DNA of 64,000 nt. Source: Campylobacter sp. CCS1377 (GTDB lineage: Bacteria > Campylobacterota > Campylobacteria > Campylobacterales > Campylobacteraceae). A model generated the notes under the pieces. That model was not told the DNA's origin. It did no database searches and worked only from the letters and a program-made list of their open reading frames with translations. The DNA is taken from NCBI RefSeq assembly GCF_040008265.1, contig NZ_CP155620.1:1178001-1242000 (forward strand), written 5' to 3'. Shown piece after piece: positions 27,813 through 36,931 of the stretch (the first letter of the stretch is position 1; each line of letters begins with the position of its first letter). The position numbers and the translations under genes are program-made.

Positions 27813-29230
27813 TAGCTAAGCTTTGTTTTTAAAATTTCATTAACCTTAACAGGATTAAAAGCACCCTTGCCTTCTTTCATAGTTTGACCCACAAAAAAGC
27901 CAAAAAGTTTATCTTTTCCACTCTTATATTCTTCAACTTTATCAGCATTTGCATTTAAAATTTGATCAATTACCGCTTCAATGGCCGAGTCATCACTCAC
28001 TTGTTTAAGTCCTAGCTTTTCAATAGCTTCATCAATTTCTACTTCAGTATTTTCAAAAACAAAAGCCAAAACATCCTTAGCGGCCTTGGCACTAATAGTA
28101 CCATCTTCTATGCGTTTGATTAAAGCACCAAGTTTATTTGCATTGACAGGAGAATTTTCTATGGTAAGTTCTCCTTTTAAAAGTCCCATAAGTTCAGTAT
28201 TTAACCAATTTACACAAAGTTTAGGATTTAAATTTAAAGCAATCAAGCTCTCAAAAAAACGACTCATTTCAAGTGAGCTTATTAGCACTTCCGCATCACT
28301 TTCTTTAATGCCAAGTTCTCTCATATAACGCGTTTTTTTCTCATCTGGAAGTTCTGGAATTTTAAGCTCTAAAAACTCATCTTTTAATAAAACAGGTAAC
28401 AAATCAGGATCAGGAAAATAGCGGTATTCCGCTGCTTCTTCCTTACCACGCATACTTCTTGTAACTAAATTTGTCGTATCAAAAAGCCTTGTTTCTTGCA
28501 CGACTTCTTTATCATAAACTCCATCTTCCCACGCCTCGCTTTGTCTTTTTACTTCATATTCTATAGCCTTTTGAATAAAGCGGAAAGAATTAAGGTTTTT
28601 AATTTCTACTCTAGTGTAAAGTTTAGTATCACCTTTTGGTCTTATGCTAACATTTGCGTCACATCTAAAACTTCCTTCTTGCATATTTGCATCAGAAATA
28701 TCTAAAAAGCGTATGATGGAATGTAATTTTTTAAGATAAGCCACTGCTTCATCACTACTTCTAAGTTCTGGCTCGCTTACAATTTCAAGTAAAGGTGTTC
28801 CAGCACGATTTAAATCCACCTTAGAAAAATCATTCTCATGGATATTCTTACCTGCATCTTCTTCCAAATGCGCTCTAGTGATACCTATGCGTTTATTCTC
28901 ACCATTTACATTAATGAAAAGCTCACCCTTTTCTACTATAGGAATATCAAATTGCGAAATTTGATAAGCCTTTGGCAAATCTGGATAAAAATAATTTTTT
29001 CTATTAAAAATACTTTTTTTATTTATAGTTGCATTCACTGCTTTCCCAAAAGCAATAGCTTTTTTTACTGCTTCTTCATTTAAAACAGGTAAAGCACCAG
29101 GTAAAGCTAAACAAGTAGGACAAACATTGGTATTTGGGGCTTCTCCAAAAGAAGTCGCACATGAGCAAAAGATTTTCGTTTTAGTATTTAATTGAGCATG
29201 AACTTCAAGTCCTATGACTACTTCAAACAT
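27812..29230 (-). CDS. gatB: Asp-tRNA(Asn)/Glu-tRNA(Gln) amidotransferase subunit B
   Basis: The 472-residue protein begins [28 protein letters not shown] and includes the zinc cysteines CSCATS and [43 protein letters not shown] and [17 protein letters not shown] are GatB signatures, followed by the helical and C-terminal YqeY-like tail. With GatA and GatC it transamidates mischarged Glu-tRNA(Gln) and Asp-tRNA(Asn), needed in this group. It starts the gatB-gpsA-pyrC2 unit. Confidence 0.97.
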   Translation of the reverse strand: MFEVVIGLEVHAQLNTKTKIFCSCATSFGEAPNTNVCPTCLALPGALPVLNEEAVKKAIAFGKAVNATINKKSIFNRKNYFYPDLPKAYQISQFDIPIVEKGELFINVNGENKRIGITRAHLEEDAGKNIHENDFSKVDLNRAGTPLLEIVSEPELRSSDEAVAYLKKLHSIIRFLDISDANMQEGSFRCDANVSIRPKGDTKLYTRVEIKNLNSFRFIQKAIEYEVKRQSEAWEDGVYDKEVVQETRLFDTTNLVTRSMRGKEEAAEYRYFPDPDLLPVLLKDEFLELKIPELPDEKKTRYMRELGIKESDAEVLISSLEMSRFFESLIALNLNPKLCVNWLNTELMGLLKGELTIENSPVNANKLGALIKRIEDGTISAKAAKDVLAFVFENTEVEIDEAIEKLGLKQVSDDSAIEAVIDQILNANADKVEEYKSGKDKLFGFFVGQTMKEGKGAFNPVKVNEILKTKLS

Positions 29231-29292
29231 TGATTTTCCTTGAATTTTTTAGACTTATTTTAACATTTTTTCTTTCAAAAAGTCTTTAAACT

Positions 29293-29325
29293 TACAAATA
29301 AAATCTTCATTCTATTTTATTTGTA
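29293..29325 (-). terminator. Hairpin after the atpB unit, possible terminator
   Basis: A perfect 12-base inverted repeat (TACAAATAAAAT / ATTTTATTTGTA, 9-base loop) starts five bases past the stop of the small membrane protein gene. No strong T run follows on the minus strand, so it may be a weak terminator or an mRNA 3' stabiliser. Confidence 0.45.
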
Positions 29326-29329
29326 AAAA

Positions 29330-29512
29330 TTAATCTAGCAGCTTTTGATGTAATTCATAATTTCGCAACAATAAAGAAACAACTAAACTTAAAAGAAGGC
29401 CTATAGTACAAAGATAAAGATAAAAATAAGTAAAATGAAAAAACAAAAAGAATGCACCAAAAAGCACTAAAGCCCATGATGCACCTTTAAAAAATTCTAA
29501 AATATAAATCAA
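29330..29512 (-). CDS. Small two-helix membrane protein downstream of atpB
   Basis: The 60-residue protein has two hydrophobic helices (about 10-25 and 27-48) and a charged C-terminal tail ([13 protein letters not shown]). It overlaps the end of atpB by four bases, so it is co-transcribed with it. A similar small membrane gene lies next to atpB in C. jejuni (Cj1203c, from memory). It could assist F0 assembly in the manner of AtpI, but no motif shows that. Confidence 0.65.
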   Translation of the reverse strand: MIYILEFFKGASWALVLFGAFFLFFHFTYFYLYLCTIGLLLSLVVSLLLRNYELHQKLLD

Positions 29513-30189
29513 TGACCTTCCTCAATAACAGTCGCACCTGCTAAATACACATAAGTTAAAATCATAAAAATAAAAGCTTGTAAAAAAGCCATAAAAGTTA
29601 AAAGCACATAAGCAGGAAGTGGAGCTACCCAAGGAGCAAGTGCTAAAATAACTGCTAAAAATAAATCGTCTCCTTTGATATTACCAAACAAACGAAAAGA
29701 CAAAGAAATAATACGAGAAAAATGAGAAACAAGTTCTATAGGAAACATTAAAGGAGCAATAATTTTAACAGGTCCCATAAAATGCGCAAAGTATTTGAAA
29801 AAACCTTGCGTTCTAATGCCTTCAAAATGATAATAAAAAAATACAATCAAAGCTAAAGCTGCTGTTAAATTTAAACTAGCAGTAGGTGCCTCAAAGCCAG
29901 GTATAATACCTATAATATTACTGAAAAATACTACCAAACCAATAGTTGCAACCAAAGGGAGATATTTTCTCGCAGCTTCCTCGCTACCCATAGTGTCACG
30001 CCCCATGCTTAAAATGCCATCCAAATAAGCCTCTGCTAAATTTTGACTTCCTCTAGGTACAAGTTGCATGGATCTTGTTGCAAATTTTGCAAAAAGAAAA
30101 GCAATTACAACAACTAAAATAAGATGAAAAAAATAAGCGAAAGTATGGCTTTCGTTGATGAGTGAGCTAAATAAAAACAAATCTTTCAT
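29509..30189 (-). CDS. atpB: ATP synthase F0 subunit a
   Basis: The 226-residue membrane protein has the subunit-a signatures [54 protein letters not shown] and the conserved helix [23 protein letters not shown], whose Arg faces the c-ring. It ends with [16 protein letters not shown]. It forms the proton half-channels of F0. It lies apart from other atp genes, as usual in Campylobacter. Confidence 0.96.
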   Translation of the reverse strand: MKDLFLFSSLINESHTFAYFFHLILVVVIAFLFAKFATRSMQLVPRGSQNLAEAYLDGILSMGRDTMGSEEAARKYLPLVATIGLVVFFSNIIGIIPGFEAPTASLNLTAALALIVFFYYHFEGIRTQGFFKYFAHFMGPVKIIAPLMFPIELVSHFSRIISLSFRLFGNIKGDDLFLAVILALAPWVAPLPAYVLLTFMAFLQAFIFMILTYVYLAGATVIEEGH

Positions 30190-30265
30190 AATAAACCTTA
30201 AGTAAAAGTATTAAAACTGATATTATAACTTAAATTTGCTTACATTTTGATGAAAAGTAATTTTT

Positions 30266-31606
30266 TTACATCCATTCTAAAACTTCTCTTAAATCCTTAG
30301 CCACAAAACATTTAATACCTATATTTTCCATAGGTTTAATGGGAATAATAGCATTTTTAAAATTTTGCATTTTGGCTTCTTTTAAGCGCGTATCAAGTGA
30401 AAAAACTTCTTTAATTTCCCCATTTAAACTAAGCTCTCCTATAAAAACACTATCCTTGCTTAAAGGACGATTTTTAAAACTTGAAATGATAGCTGCAACT
30501 ACTGCTAAATCTGCTGCTGTTTCGCTAATTTTTACCCCGCCACTAACGTTAATAAAAACATCATAATGCCCTAAAGGAATTTCAAGTTTTCTTTCAAGCA
30601 AAGCAATTAGCATATCTAAGCGGTTTTTTTCATAGCCTGTGGCGCTTCGTTTTGGGTAAGCACTTTCACAAACCAAGGCTTGAATTTCTAAGATCAAAGC
30701 CCTGCTTCCTTCCATTACTACACTTAAAGCACTTCCGCTTATAGCCTTACCCCTTGAAAAAAATCTATTAGCTATATCTTTAGCACTAATAAGTCCTTTA
30801 GAAGTCATTTCAAAAATCCCTACTTCACTGATATTTCCAAAACGATTTTTAAAGCCCCTTAAAAGCCTAATTTCTTTGTTCGCATCGCCTTCAAAATAGA
30901 GTACTACATCCACCATATGCTCTAAAATTCTAGGCCCAGCAATAGCACCATCTTTTGTAATGTGACCTATGATAAAAGTGCTGATATTTTTGGCTTTTGA
31001 AAAACGCATAAGCTCAAAAGTGATTTCTCTAACCTGCGTGATACTTCCCGCTGCTGAAGCGATTTTGTTTGAATATAAAGTTTGTATGGAATCAATGATT
31101 AAAATTTCATAATCCTTTTTATTAAGCTCGTCTAAAATATCTTCTAAACAAAGCTCGGTTAATAAAAATAAATTAGGCGTATTAGCATCTAAACGATCGG
31201 CTCTTAATTTGATTTGAGATTTACTTTCTTCGCCACTTACATAAAGCACTTTCTTGCCACTTTTAGCTAAATTCGAAGCGATTTTTAACAAAAGAGTAGA
31301 TTTCCCAACCCCTGGACTTCCGCCTATCAAAACCAAACTCCCAACAACCAAACCACCACCTAAAACCAAATCAAGTTCTTTATCATCAGTAGAAATTCTT
31401 GCAAATTTTTCAGCAACCACTTCTTCTATACAAACCGCTACGCTTGGTGAATTTGAAATTTTAGAAAGCTCTTTTAAAACTTTAATTTGTTCTTGTTTTA
31501 ATTCTACAAAACTATCCCAAGCTCCACAATCTGGACATTTTCCAATCCATTTGCCTTGCTGATTTCCACAAGCTTGACATTCAAATAAAATTTGCTTCTT
31601 TGCCAT
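30266..31606 (-). CDS. radA: DNA repair protein RadA (Sms)
   Basis: The 446-residue protein has an N-terminal C4 zinc finger (FECQACGNQQGKWIGKCPDCGAWDS), RecA-like Walker A GGSPGVGKSTLL, Walker B IDSIQTLYS, and the RadA-specific GFKNRFGNISEVGIFEM. The C-terminal Lon-like domain includes VSGGVKISETAADLAVVAAIISS. RadA drives branch migration in recombination and transformation. It is divergent from the nitrilase module. Confidence 0.96.
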   Translation of the reverse strand: MAKKQILFECQACGNQQGKWIGKCPDCGAWDSFVELKQEQIKVLKELSKISNSPSVAVCIEEVVAEKFARISTDDKELDLVLGGGLVVGSLVLIGGSPGVGKSTLLLKIASNLAKSGKKVLYVSGEESKSQIKLRADRLDANTPNLFLLTELCLEDILDELNKKDYEILIIDSIQTLYSNKIASAAGSITQVREITFELMRFSKAKNISTFIIGHITKDGAIAGPRILEHMVDVVLYFEGDANKEIRLLRGFKNRFGNISEVGIFEMTSKGLISAKDIANRFFSRGKAISGSALSVVMEGSRALILEIQALVCESAYPKRSATGYEKNRLDMLIALLERKLEIPLGHYDVFINVSGGVKISETAADLAVVAAIISSFKNRPLSKDSVFIGELSLNGEIKEVFSLDTRLKEAKMQNFKNAIIPIKPMENIGIKCFVAKDLREVLEWM

Positions 31607-31749
31607 TGTTTTCTCATTTTAAAAATTTAATATAACAATTTTACACACTTTATCTTTCTTTTAAATTAACTTGAATCAAAAATAAAAGATTTAAGAATTT
31701 AAAGGATATGATAAAAAAAGTTAAACAAATTCCTAACAAGGAGAATGTT

Positions 31750-32628
31750 ATGGAAAAGAAAATTCAAGTCGCGCTCATACAATTTTCGCCCCTATCATAT
31801 GATGTAAAAAATAATATAAGCAAAGCACTGATTTTGAGTAAACAAGCCTTAGAACAAGGAGCAAAAATTATAGTTTTACCAGAACTTTTTGATAGTGGAT
31901 ATTGTGTGGAAGATAAAGATCAAAAATACGCACTTTCTTTTAAAGACTTAAAGCACCCTACCCTAAAATCCTTGCATAACTTAGCCATAAGATATAAAGC
32001 TTATATTATAGCTTGTAGCATAGAAAAAGATCAAAATAAACTTTTTGATACTGCTTATATACTAGGAACAAAAGGACTTATTGGAAAATATAGAAAAATT
32101 TATCTTTGGGGAAATGAGAAGAAAAGATTTCAAAAAGGTAATAAATATCCTGTATTTAAATTAAAATTTCCAAATTTTAGCATCAAGCTTGGTTTGCAAA
32201 TTTGTTATGAAGTTGGTTTTGGCGAAGGGGCTAGAATTTTAGCTTTGCAAGGCGCTCAAATTATCTGCTATAGTGCTGCTTTTGGAAAGGTTAGAACTTA
32301 TGCTTGGGATTTGGCAAGCAAAGCAAGAGCTTTAGAAAATGGAGTTTTTGTCCTAGCAAGTAATCGCAGTGGCGAAGAAATATCAAAAATAGATGGAAAT
32401 AAATTAGAATTTGCAGGTCATTCAAGAATAATCAATCCAAAGGGAGAAATTTTAGCAACTTGTGAAAAAGAAGAAGGCTTTATCATTAATGAAATCGATA
32501 TAAAAGAAGTTGAAATTCAAAGAAATACTATCCCTTATTTAAAAGATTTAAATTTAAAACTAACACAAAAAAATCTAAAAGAAATTCATCTTAACACAAA
32601 GGAGAAAAAATGGCAAAAGAAATTTTAG
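31750..32628 (+). CDS. Nitrilase-superfamily carbon-nitrogen hydrolase
   Basis: The start is the ATG at 31750 behind AAGGAG; an in-frame ATG at 31708 lies upstream without a comparable RBS. The 292-residue enzyme shows the Glu-Lys-Cys triad: E45 in [11 protein letters not shown]116 in [10 protein letters not shown]152 in [12 protein letters not shown]. The pattern resembles N-carbamoylputrescine amidase and beta-ureidopropionase branches. The substrate is likely a small amide or N-carbamoyl compound. It leads a four-gene plus-strand module and overlaps the next gene by 19 bases. Confidence 0.85.
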   Translation: MEKKIQVALIQFSPLSYDVKNNISKALILSKQALEQGAKIIVLPELFDSGYCVEDKDQKYALSFKDLKHPTLKSLHNLAIRYKAYIIACSIEKDQNKLFDTAYILGTKGLIGKYRKIYLWGNEKKRFQKGNKYPVFKLKFPNFSIKLGLQICYEVGFGEGARILALQGAQIICYSAAFGKVRTYAWDLASKARALENGVFVLASNRSGEEISKIDGNKLEFAGHSRIINPKGEILATCEKEEGFIINEIDIKEVEIQRNTIPYLKDLNLKLTQKNLKEIHLNTKEKKWQKKF

Positions 32629-33491
32629 TTGCCTATGGCGTGGATATTGATGCGGTAGCTGGTTGGCTTGGAAGTTATGGCGGAGAAGACTCTCCTGATG
32701 ATATTTCAAGAGGACTTTTTGCTGGAGAAGTTGGTATTCCTAGACTTTTAAAACTTTTTAAAAAGTATAACATTCCCGCAACTTGGTTTGCACCAGGACA
32801 CTCTATAGAAACTTTCCCAGATCAAATGAAAATGATAGTTGATGCGGGACATGAAATAGGTGCACATGGGTATTCACATGAAAATCCCATTGCTATGAGT
32901 GCTAAGCAAGAAGAAGATGTCTTATTAAAAAGCATAGAATTAATAGAAAAAATAAGCGGTAAAAAACCAAGTGGCTATGTTGCACCTTGGTGGGAATTTT
33001 CAAATATCACTAATGAACTCTTGCTAAAACATGGTATAAAATATGACCATTCCTTAATGCATAATGATTTTACGCCGTATTATGTACGTGTAGGCGATAA
33101 ATGGACTAAAATTGATTATAGTGCTGAGGCAAAAGATTGGATGAAACCTTTAGTGCGTGGCGAGGAAACTGATTTGGTTGAAATTCCTGCTAATTGGTAT
33201 TTAGATGATTTACCTCCTATGATGTTTATCAAAAAATCCCCAAATAGCTTTGGCTTTGTCTCTCCACGCGATATAGGACAAATGTGGATTGATCAGTTTG
33301 ATTGGGTATATCGTGAGATGGATTATGCTATTTTTCCTATGACTATACACCCTGATGTTAGTGCACGTCCTCAAGTTTTGTTGATGCATGAAAGAATTAT
33401 TGAACATATCAATAAACACGAAGGTGTAAAATGGGTAAATTTAAATGCTATGGCGGATGATTTTTTAAAACGATGTCCAAGAAAAAAATAA
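32610..33491 (+). CDS. pgdA: Polysaccharide-deacetylase-fold protein, HP0310/PgdA-like
   Basis: The 293-residue protein starts [35 protein letters not shown] and is strikingly similar to H. pylori HP0310 as I remember it. NodB-fold motifs are the aspartate pair in GVDID, AHGYSHE (metal histidines), YVAPWWEF and [13 protein letters not shown]0310 has been described as an atypical peptidoglycan deacetylase whose close structural relatives include allantoinase PuuE, so either cell-wall or small-amide substrates are possible. It has no signal peptide. The upstream amidase and downstream CobW GTPase support a metal-dependent amide pathway. Confidence 0.85.
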   Translation: MAKEILVAYGVDIDAVAGWLGSYGGEDSPDDISRGLFAGEVGIPRLLKLFKKYNIPATWFAPGHSIETFPDQMKMIVDAGHEIGAHGYSHENPIAMSAKQEEDVLLKSIELIEKISGKKPSGYVAPWWEFSNITNELLLKHGIKYDHSLMHNDFTPYYVRVGDKWTKIDYSAEAKDWMKPLVRGEETDLVEIPANWYLDDLPPMMFIKKSPNSFGFVSPRDIGQMWIDQFDWVYREMDYAIFPMTIHPDVSARPQVLLMHERIIEHINKHEGVKWVNLNAMADDFLKRCPRKK

Positions 33492-33493
33492 AA

Positions 33494-33517
33494 TTTGCAA
33501 GGTTTTAACCTTGCAAA
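33494..33517 (+). promoter_or_regulatory. Hairpin whose 3' arm abuts a Shine-Dalgarno
   Basis: TTTGCAAGG and CCTTGCAAA form a perfect stem around TTTTAA, directly after the deacetylase stop. The last A residues merge into AAAGGAG, the RBS of the next gene. It can act as a processing or attenuation point inside the module. No T run follows, so it is not a standard terminator. Confidence 0.5.
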
Positions 33518-33528
33518 GGAGTTAAAAT

Positions 33529-33864
33529 ATGTGTATTTTATGCGGAGAAATGATTACTAAATTTCACTGGAGTGATGTGCAATTTAAAGAAGAAAAATCC
33601 TTCATTAGTCTGGGAGAAAATCAAAAAGAAAGAATGCGTTTAAGACTTAAAAAGGTTAAATTTTTAAACATTATCTTGAATTTTTATGGTTTAAAACTCA
33701 AAGAATGGCAAGGCAGTAAATATATACTTAGTAACCAAAAAGGACGAGACATTATAGTTAATGATTTAGGCGATTTATGGATAAAAGCCAATGAACTTGA
33801 AAAACGACCCTTTGATGCTTTAGACGAAAAATTATTATTTCATTTAAGAACATACAATGGCTAA
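33529..33864 (+). CDS. Small CxxC protein of the deacetylase-CobW module
   Basis: The 111-residue protein begins MCILCGEMITKFHWSD, with a CxxC pair at residues 2 and 5 and a nearby His that could hold a metal. The remainder is basic (KERMRLRLKKVKFLNIILNFYG) and then mixed (YILSNQKGRDIIVNDLGDLWIKANEL). I recognise no family. It overlaps the start of the CobW-type gene by eight bases, so the two are translationally coupled. Possible roles are metal acceptor or adaptor, both inferred from context. Confidence 0.7.
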   Translation: MCILCGEMITKFHWSDVQFKEEKSFISLGENQKERMRLRLKKVKFLNIILNFYGLKLKEWQGSKYILSNQKGRDIIVNDLGDLWIKANELEKRPFDALDEKLLFHLRTYNG

Positions 33865-34822
33865 AATTCCTATTCATATCATTACAGGGTTTTTAGGTAG
33901 TGGCAAAACCACTTTTTTAAAAGAACTTTTAAGTAAAGAAAAGCAAGATAATATCGCTATCATAGTTAATGAACTGGGTCAAATTTCACTTGATCACAGC
34001 ATTTTAGATGCAGATTTTATCAAAGAAAAAACCCTATTTTTAAATTCAGGTTGCATGTGCTGCAACAAAAGAGAGGATTTAATCCAAAAACTTAGAAATT
34101 TACTTGATAATTATGATAAAAAATCACAAATTTTACAAAGAGTGATTATAGAAACAACAGGGCTAGCAAATCCTGCTCCTATTATCTTTACTTTTTTAAG
34201 TGATGCTTTTTTGTTTCATCATTTTGAAATTTCAAATATCATTACTTGTATCGATGCTTTAAATGGATTAGACCATATAGAAAACAACGAAGAGGCTTAT
34301 AATCAAATTGCAAGTTCTGATTGTATTTTAATGACAAAAAACGATCTTAATGCAAACACTCAAATTTTAAATGAAAAAATCAATTCCATTCACCAAGGAA
34401 TTAACATCATTAAAAAAGAAAATTTTACCTTTAATACGCTCCTAAACACCAAACGCCAAGAAATATTTTTTAACAAAACACCCAACAAAAATTTTCACAA
34501 TAAAAACATACAATCCATTTGCATAAGCTTTAAAAAAGCTATTGATTGGAGTATATTTGGAATTTGGCTTAGTATGCTTTTGCATCAATACGGAACGCAA
34601 ATTTTAAGAGTAAAAGGTTTATTGGATATTGGGGAAGATTTTTTAGTTAATATCAATGGTGTAGGACATATCATTCATCCTCCTACACACATTAAAAACA
34701 CTTACGATAAAGAAAATAAACTTGTTTTTATCGCAAAAAATTTAGACCCTTTGAAAATCATTTCTTCCTTGGAAAGTTTTTTAGCATTATCTAAAGAAAA
34801 AATCGAATTTATTATTAACTAA
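33857..34822 (+). CDS. CobW/COG0523-family GTPase, putative metallochaperone
   Basis: The 321-residue protein has Walker A GFLGSGKTT at 11-19, the metal-binding motif GCMCC at 65-69, the Walker B-like IIETTGLANPAPI and the G4 MTKNDL. The C-terminal CobW_C domain includes ILRVKGLLDIGEDFLVNINGVGHIIHPP. The family inserts or delivers Zn, Co or Fe to client enzymes (CobW, nitrile-hydratase activator, ZNG1). The likely client here is the deacetylase-fold protein two genes upstream. It converges on ftsY with an eight-base overlap. Confidence 0.88.
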   Translation: MAKIPIHIITGFLGSGKTTFLKELLSKEKQDNIAIIVNELGQISLDHSILDADFIKEKTLFLNSGCMCCNKREDLIQKLRNLLDNYDKKSQILQRVIIETTGLANPAPIIFTFLSDAFLFHHFEISNIITCIDALNGLDHIENNEEAYNQIASSDCILMTKNDLNANTQILNEKINSIHQGINIIKKENFTFNTLLNTKRQEIFFNKTPNKNFHNKNIQSICISFKKAIDWSIFGIWLSMLLHQYGTQILRVKGLLDIGEDFLVNINGVGHIIHPPTHIKNTYDKENKLVFIAKNLDPLKIISSLESFLALSKEKIEFIIN

Positions 34823-35681
34823 AAATAGGCTCTAATAAAGTATCTAAATAATCTTGCGCATTAAATTCATGCAAGTCTTGCATTTTCTCGCCCGTTCCTA
34901 TATATAAAATAGGAAGCTCTAATTCTCTTGCTATACTAAAAAGCGCTCCGCCTTTTGCTGTGCCATCAAGCTTTGTAATAATCACCCCATCAAGCTTTAC
35001 AAGCTCATTAAAAGCTTTAGCCTGCAAAATTCCAGCATTACCCTGAGTGCCATCAAGCACTAAAATTTTAAGATGAGGCGCACCTTGCATAGCTTTATTT
35101 GAAATTCTTACAATCTTTTCAAGCTCAGCGGCTAAATTTTTTTGATTTTGCAATCTTCCAGCTGTATCAATAATTACTTTATCATAATTTTTTGCAAGTG
35201 CTTTTGAAATGGTATCAAAGGCTACCGCTGAAGGATCATGACCTTGAGCGCTTATTACAATTTCTACTCCGATTTTTTCCGCCCAAAGACGCAATTGCTC
35301 AATAGCTCCTGCTCTAAAAGTATCACAAGCTCCTAAAATCACTTTTTGACCTTGACTTTTGTATAAATTTGCAAGTTTTGCAATACTAGTCGTTTTACCT
35401 GCGCCATTTACTCCTAAAATTAATTCCACAAAAGGTTTTGCAGAAGAAAATTGCACTTTATCATATAAAAAATATGTACCCATCACGCGCTTTAAATCAG
35501 CTTTTTTAACCTCATCACTGGGTGGCAAATAATAAATAATTTCTTCAACAATCTCATACGCCACATCTGCTTCCAATAACATTTCTTCCAATAAATCTTT
35601 TGTGATTTTTTTATTATCCGCTTTGATTTGCGAAATACTTTCAATGGTCTTTTTTAAACCTTGTTTTAAAAAATTTAACAT
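34815..35681 (-). CDS. ftsY: Signal recognition particle receptor FtsY
   Basis: The 288-residue SRP GTPase consists of the N and G domains without a long acidic A domain, as is normal in Campylobacter. The G1 motif is GVNGAGKTTSIAKLA, followed by DTFRAGAIEQLRLWAE, DTAGRLQNQKNLAAELEKI, TKLDGTAKGGALFSIA and the C-terminal GTGEKMQDLHEF. It docks SRP-ribosome complexes at the SecYEG translocon. Its ATG overlaps the upstream thioredoxin gene's stop (TAATG). Confidence 0.96.
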   Translation of the reverse strand: MLNFLKQGLKKTIESISQIKADNKKITKDLLEEMLLEADVAYEIVEEIIYYLPPSDEVKKADLKRVMGTYFLYDKVQFSSAKPFVELILGVNGAGKTTSIAKLANLYKSQGQKVILGACDTFRAGAIEQLRLWAEKIGVEIVISAQGHDPSAVAFDTISKALAKNYDKVIIDTAGRLQNQKNLAAELEKIVRISNKAMQGAPHLKILVLDGTQGNAGILQAKAFNELVKLDGVIITKLDGTAKGGALFSIARELELPILYIGTGEKMQDLHEFNAQDYLDTLLEPIFS

Positions 35682-36232
35682 TACAATAAAGCCCTTTGTA
35701 TATCAATATCCAGCATTTCTTCTGGAATAAGTCCTGTGTAAAGGTTAATCATTTTACTATTATTATCATAAAGCACCATGGTGGGAATTCCTTCAATTCC
35801 TCCTATGCTTTTAGCAAGCAAATAATTACCTTCTCCAAAAGAAATACTGTAGTTAATTTTATATTGATTAATAAATGCACTTAAATTCTCATTATTCATA
35901 TCCTCAAGCAATACTCCTACTACCTTAAAACTTTCTTTGTATTTTTCTTGAAGTTTATTTAAATGTGGAATTTCAGCTAAACAAGGTTGGCACCAAGTTG
36001 CGAAAAAGACAAACAAAGTCGCTTTGCCCTCGTTTTCAAATTCAATAGCATCAGAATTTGCTTTAATAAAAATATTTTTTCCGTCATTAGTTTTTAGGGA
36101 AAAATTCACCTTATCGCCTTGAGTTAAAAGTGCGGTGCTAACATTTAAATCTTGTTCTTTGCTCTTATTATCGCAGGCATTAAACACCAAAAGTATAGAA
36201 AATAAAAATAAAATTTTTTTATACACTGACAA
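35681..36232 (-). CDS. TlpA/ResA-like thioredoxin lipoprotein
   Basis: The 183-residue protein has a lipoprotein signal with the lipobox region LLVFNACDN (lipid-modified Cys near residue 20). The TlpA-like thioredoxin domain includes FVFFATWCQPCLAEIPHLNKLQEKY, with active site WCQPC, and the cis-Pro loop GGIEGIPTMVLYD. It should sit on the periplasmic face of the membrane and reduce or isomerise disulfides. It is coupled to ftsY, as in C. jejuni (Cj1207c, from memory). Confidence 0.9.
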   Translation of the reverse strand: MSVYKKILFLFSILLVFNACDNKSKEQDLNVSTALLTQGDKVNFSLKTNDGKNIFIKANSDAIEFENEGKATLFVFFATWCQPCLAEIPHLNKLQEKYKESFKVVGVLLEDMNNENLSAFINQYKINYSISFGEGNYLLAKSIGGIEGIPTMVLYDNNSKMINLYTGLIPEEMLDIDIQRALL

Positions 36233-36304
36233 CCTTTTAAAAATGATTAATTTTAGATAAAAATGCTAAAATTGTAGCATAAAATTTTTTAATAGGATAA
36301 AAAA

Positions 36305-36931
36305 TTGATAAGTAAAGAAAATTTCCGCTCAAAACAAAAAAAAGAATTAAAAAAGTATATAAAAAAGGCTCCAATACAAAATTATAAAATTTTCAAATCC
36401 ATACAAGAAATCATCAAAAAACAAAGATGTAAAAAAATTTTGCTTTATATCCCGCTTCCTTATGAGCCAAATCTATTACTTTTTAGACGCAAATTTTGTA
36501 AAAACTGCACAATTTTTGTTCCATTTATGCAAGATGAAAGTTTAAAAATTGTAAAATTAAGACTGCCTTTTGGCAGGAAAAAATTTGGGATTTATGAGCC
36601 CAATAATTCTTTTGTAAATGTAAAAATTGATCTTGCTATCGTTCCAGTAATAGGAGCGGATGCTAACTTCAGAAGAATTGGGCACGGAAATGGCTTTTAT
36701 GATAGGTTTTTTGCAAATTTAAATTATAGACCTCTTATTATCTTTACGCAAAGCCTTAATGGTTTATGCAAGGTAAATTTAAGCGAAAAACACGATATAC
36801 AAGGCGATTTCTTTATTAATCCTTTTAAAAAATATTATAGGAAAATAAAAAATGCTAAGCACAATTATTGTACTTATAGCCGCTATAATCGGCGGTGGGA
36901 TTGGATATTTAGTTGCCAAAAAATTCAATGA
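36305..36931 (+). CDS. 5-formyltetrahydrofolate cyclo-ligase family protein
   Basis: The 208-residue protein starts with TTG (MISKENFRSKQKKELKKY). The family motifs are an early basic stretch, KILLYIPLPYEPN, and DLAIVPVIGADANFRRIGHGNGFYDRFF, which replaces the usual GYGGGFYDR. It converts 5-formyl-THF to methenyl-THF. The C-terminal 26 residues lie inside rny in another frame (80-base overlap), so the tail is probably less constrained. The non-ATG start makes the exact N-terminus uncertain. Confidence 0.85.
   Translation: MISKENFRSKQKKELKKYIKKAPIQNYKIFKSIQEIIKKQRCKKILLYIPLPYEPNLLLFRRKFCKNCTIFVPFMQDESLKIVKLRLPFGRKKFGIYEPNNSFVNVKIDLAIVPVIGADANFRRIGHGNGFYDRFFANLNYRPLIIFTQSLNGLCKVNLSEKHDIQGDFFINPFKKYYRKIKNAKHNYCTYSRYNRRWDWIFSCQKIQ

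Noticed and set aside
31708-31749. Earlier start for the nitrilase-family gene
   Set aside because: The later ATG has AAGGAG at correct spacing and matches where the family begins.
36905-36931. Separate short gene at the 5-FTHF cyclo-ligase tail
   Set aside because: It is only the out-of-frame end of that gene inside rny.
36852-36931. 80-base gene overlap taken as a frameshift
   Set aside because: Both proteins are complete at their conserved regions; the overlap is of a low-conservation C-terminus.
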